This document shows positions 4,976 to 5,246 of a DNA stretch of 5,246 nt, one piece after another; position 1 is the stretch's first letter; each line of letters opens with the position of its first letter. The notes beneath the pieces are model-generated. The model had not been told where the DNA came from. It worked only from the letters and a program-made list of their open reading frames with translations, and did not search any database. A program made the translations under genes and the position numbers. The DNA is from Robbsia sp050955065 (lineage in GTDB: Bacteria; Pseudomonadota; Gammaproteobacteria; Burkholderiales; Burkholderiaceae), in contig JBPBQT010000167.1 in NCBI GenBank assembly GCA_050955065.1, forward strand, positions 1 through 5,246, in the 5' to 3' direction.

Positions 4976-5246
4976 ATGACATCGAGAACGATCGACACCC
5001 TGCATCCCGCCTACCGGGACGACATCGGCGACCTGTCCACCCGCCGTCCGTTACCGGGTCCCGGAATCGCCCAGCTCGACCCTTTCCTGTTCCTGAACCA
5101 TCACGGTCCGCAGACCTACACGCCGCACAACCGCGGTCTGCCGTTCGGGCCGCACCCGCACCGCGGCTTCGAGACCGTGACCTTCATCCTCGAAGGCGAG
5201 CTCGCCCACCTGGATACCGGCGGCCATGAAAGCGTGATCCGCGCCG
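4976..5246 (+). CDS. Pirin family protein, N-terminal part (cut by window edge)
   Basis: The first 90 residues of a pirin-like bicupin are visible and the gene continues past the right edge. The signature PHPHRGFETVTFILEGE (residues 59-75) is characteristic, as is the preceding LDPFLFLNHHGP (34-45). His60 and His62 correspond to the first two metal ligands of the pirin cupin site; the other His and Glu ligands lie beyond the window. Pirins bind iron or another metal. Some bacterial ones have quercetinase activity and others modulate metabolic enzymes, so the activity here is open. The ATG at 4976 gives the expected N-terminus and no in-frame start was found in the bases just upstream, though no Shine-Dalgarno is evident. 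A likely terminator separates it from the FUSC gene, so it probably has its own promoter. Confidence 0.9.
   Translation, partial: MTSRTIDTLHPAYRDDIGDLSTRRPLPGPGIAQLDPFLFLNHHGPQTYTPHNRGLPFGPHPHRGFETVTFILEGELAHLDTGGHESVIRA

Noticed and set aside
3804..4979. Open frame of 391 codons overlapping the FUSC gene on the + strand
   Set aside because: Arg-rich, without membrane segments or motifs, and it would run through the likely terminator at 4896-4923. The FUSC frame has the family signature.

Overview
The window is high-GC, densely coding DNA whose proteins resemble those of Burkholderia-type betaproteobacteria: a CusR/HprR/IrlR-like response regulator, a FUSC-family membrane protein and a pirin. 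The genus is an inference from protein style and base composition, because no rRNA or other marker gene is present. No tRNA, rRNA, CRISPR array, insertion sequence or phage gene was seen.

There are two divergent transcription units around a regulatory gap of about 180 bp (1489-1670). The leftward unit encodes a small 4-helix, 4-His b-type cytochrome (1488-886), then a sulfite-oxidase-fold molybdopterin oxidoreductase (845-48). The oxidoreductase has a twin-arginine signal and a possible lipobox. A strong hairpin at 1-38 closes this unit. The rightward unit encodes an OmpR-type response regulator (1671-2342), its membrane histidine kinase (2339-3841) and a FUSC-like transporter (3838-4863). 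These three are joined by two 4-bp start/stop overlaps, and a likely Rho-independent terminator follows at 4896-4923. A pirin-family gene begins at 4976 and runs off the right edge.

The divergent gap holds the most informative non-coding signal. It contains three TGAC half-sites at exact 11-bp spacing (1537, 1548, 1559). The last forms a perfect palindrome, ATGAC-T6-GTCAT (1558-1573), with the same geometry as the Escherichia coli CusR box. A TATAAT -10 element for the leftward operon (1519-1524) has no recognisable -35, as expected of an activator-dependent promoter.

The simplest reading is that the two-component system senses an envelope stress, either a metal or an oxidant. It would then switch on both its own operon, with its efflux-like protein, and a periplasmic molybdoenzyme fed electrons by a membrane cytochrome. 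The logic parallels E. coli HprRS control of msrPQ, but the cytochrome is from a different family and the oxidoreductase is not clearly MsrP. The substrate and inducing signal cannot be read from the sequence.
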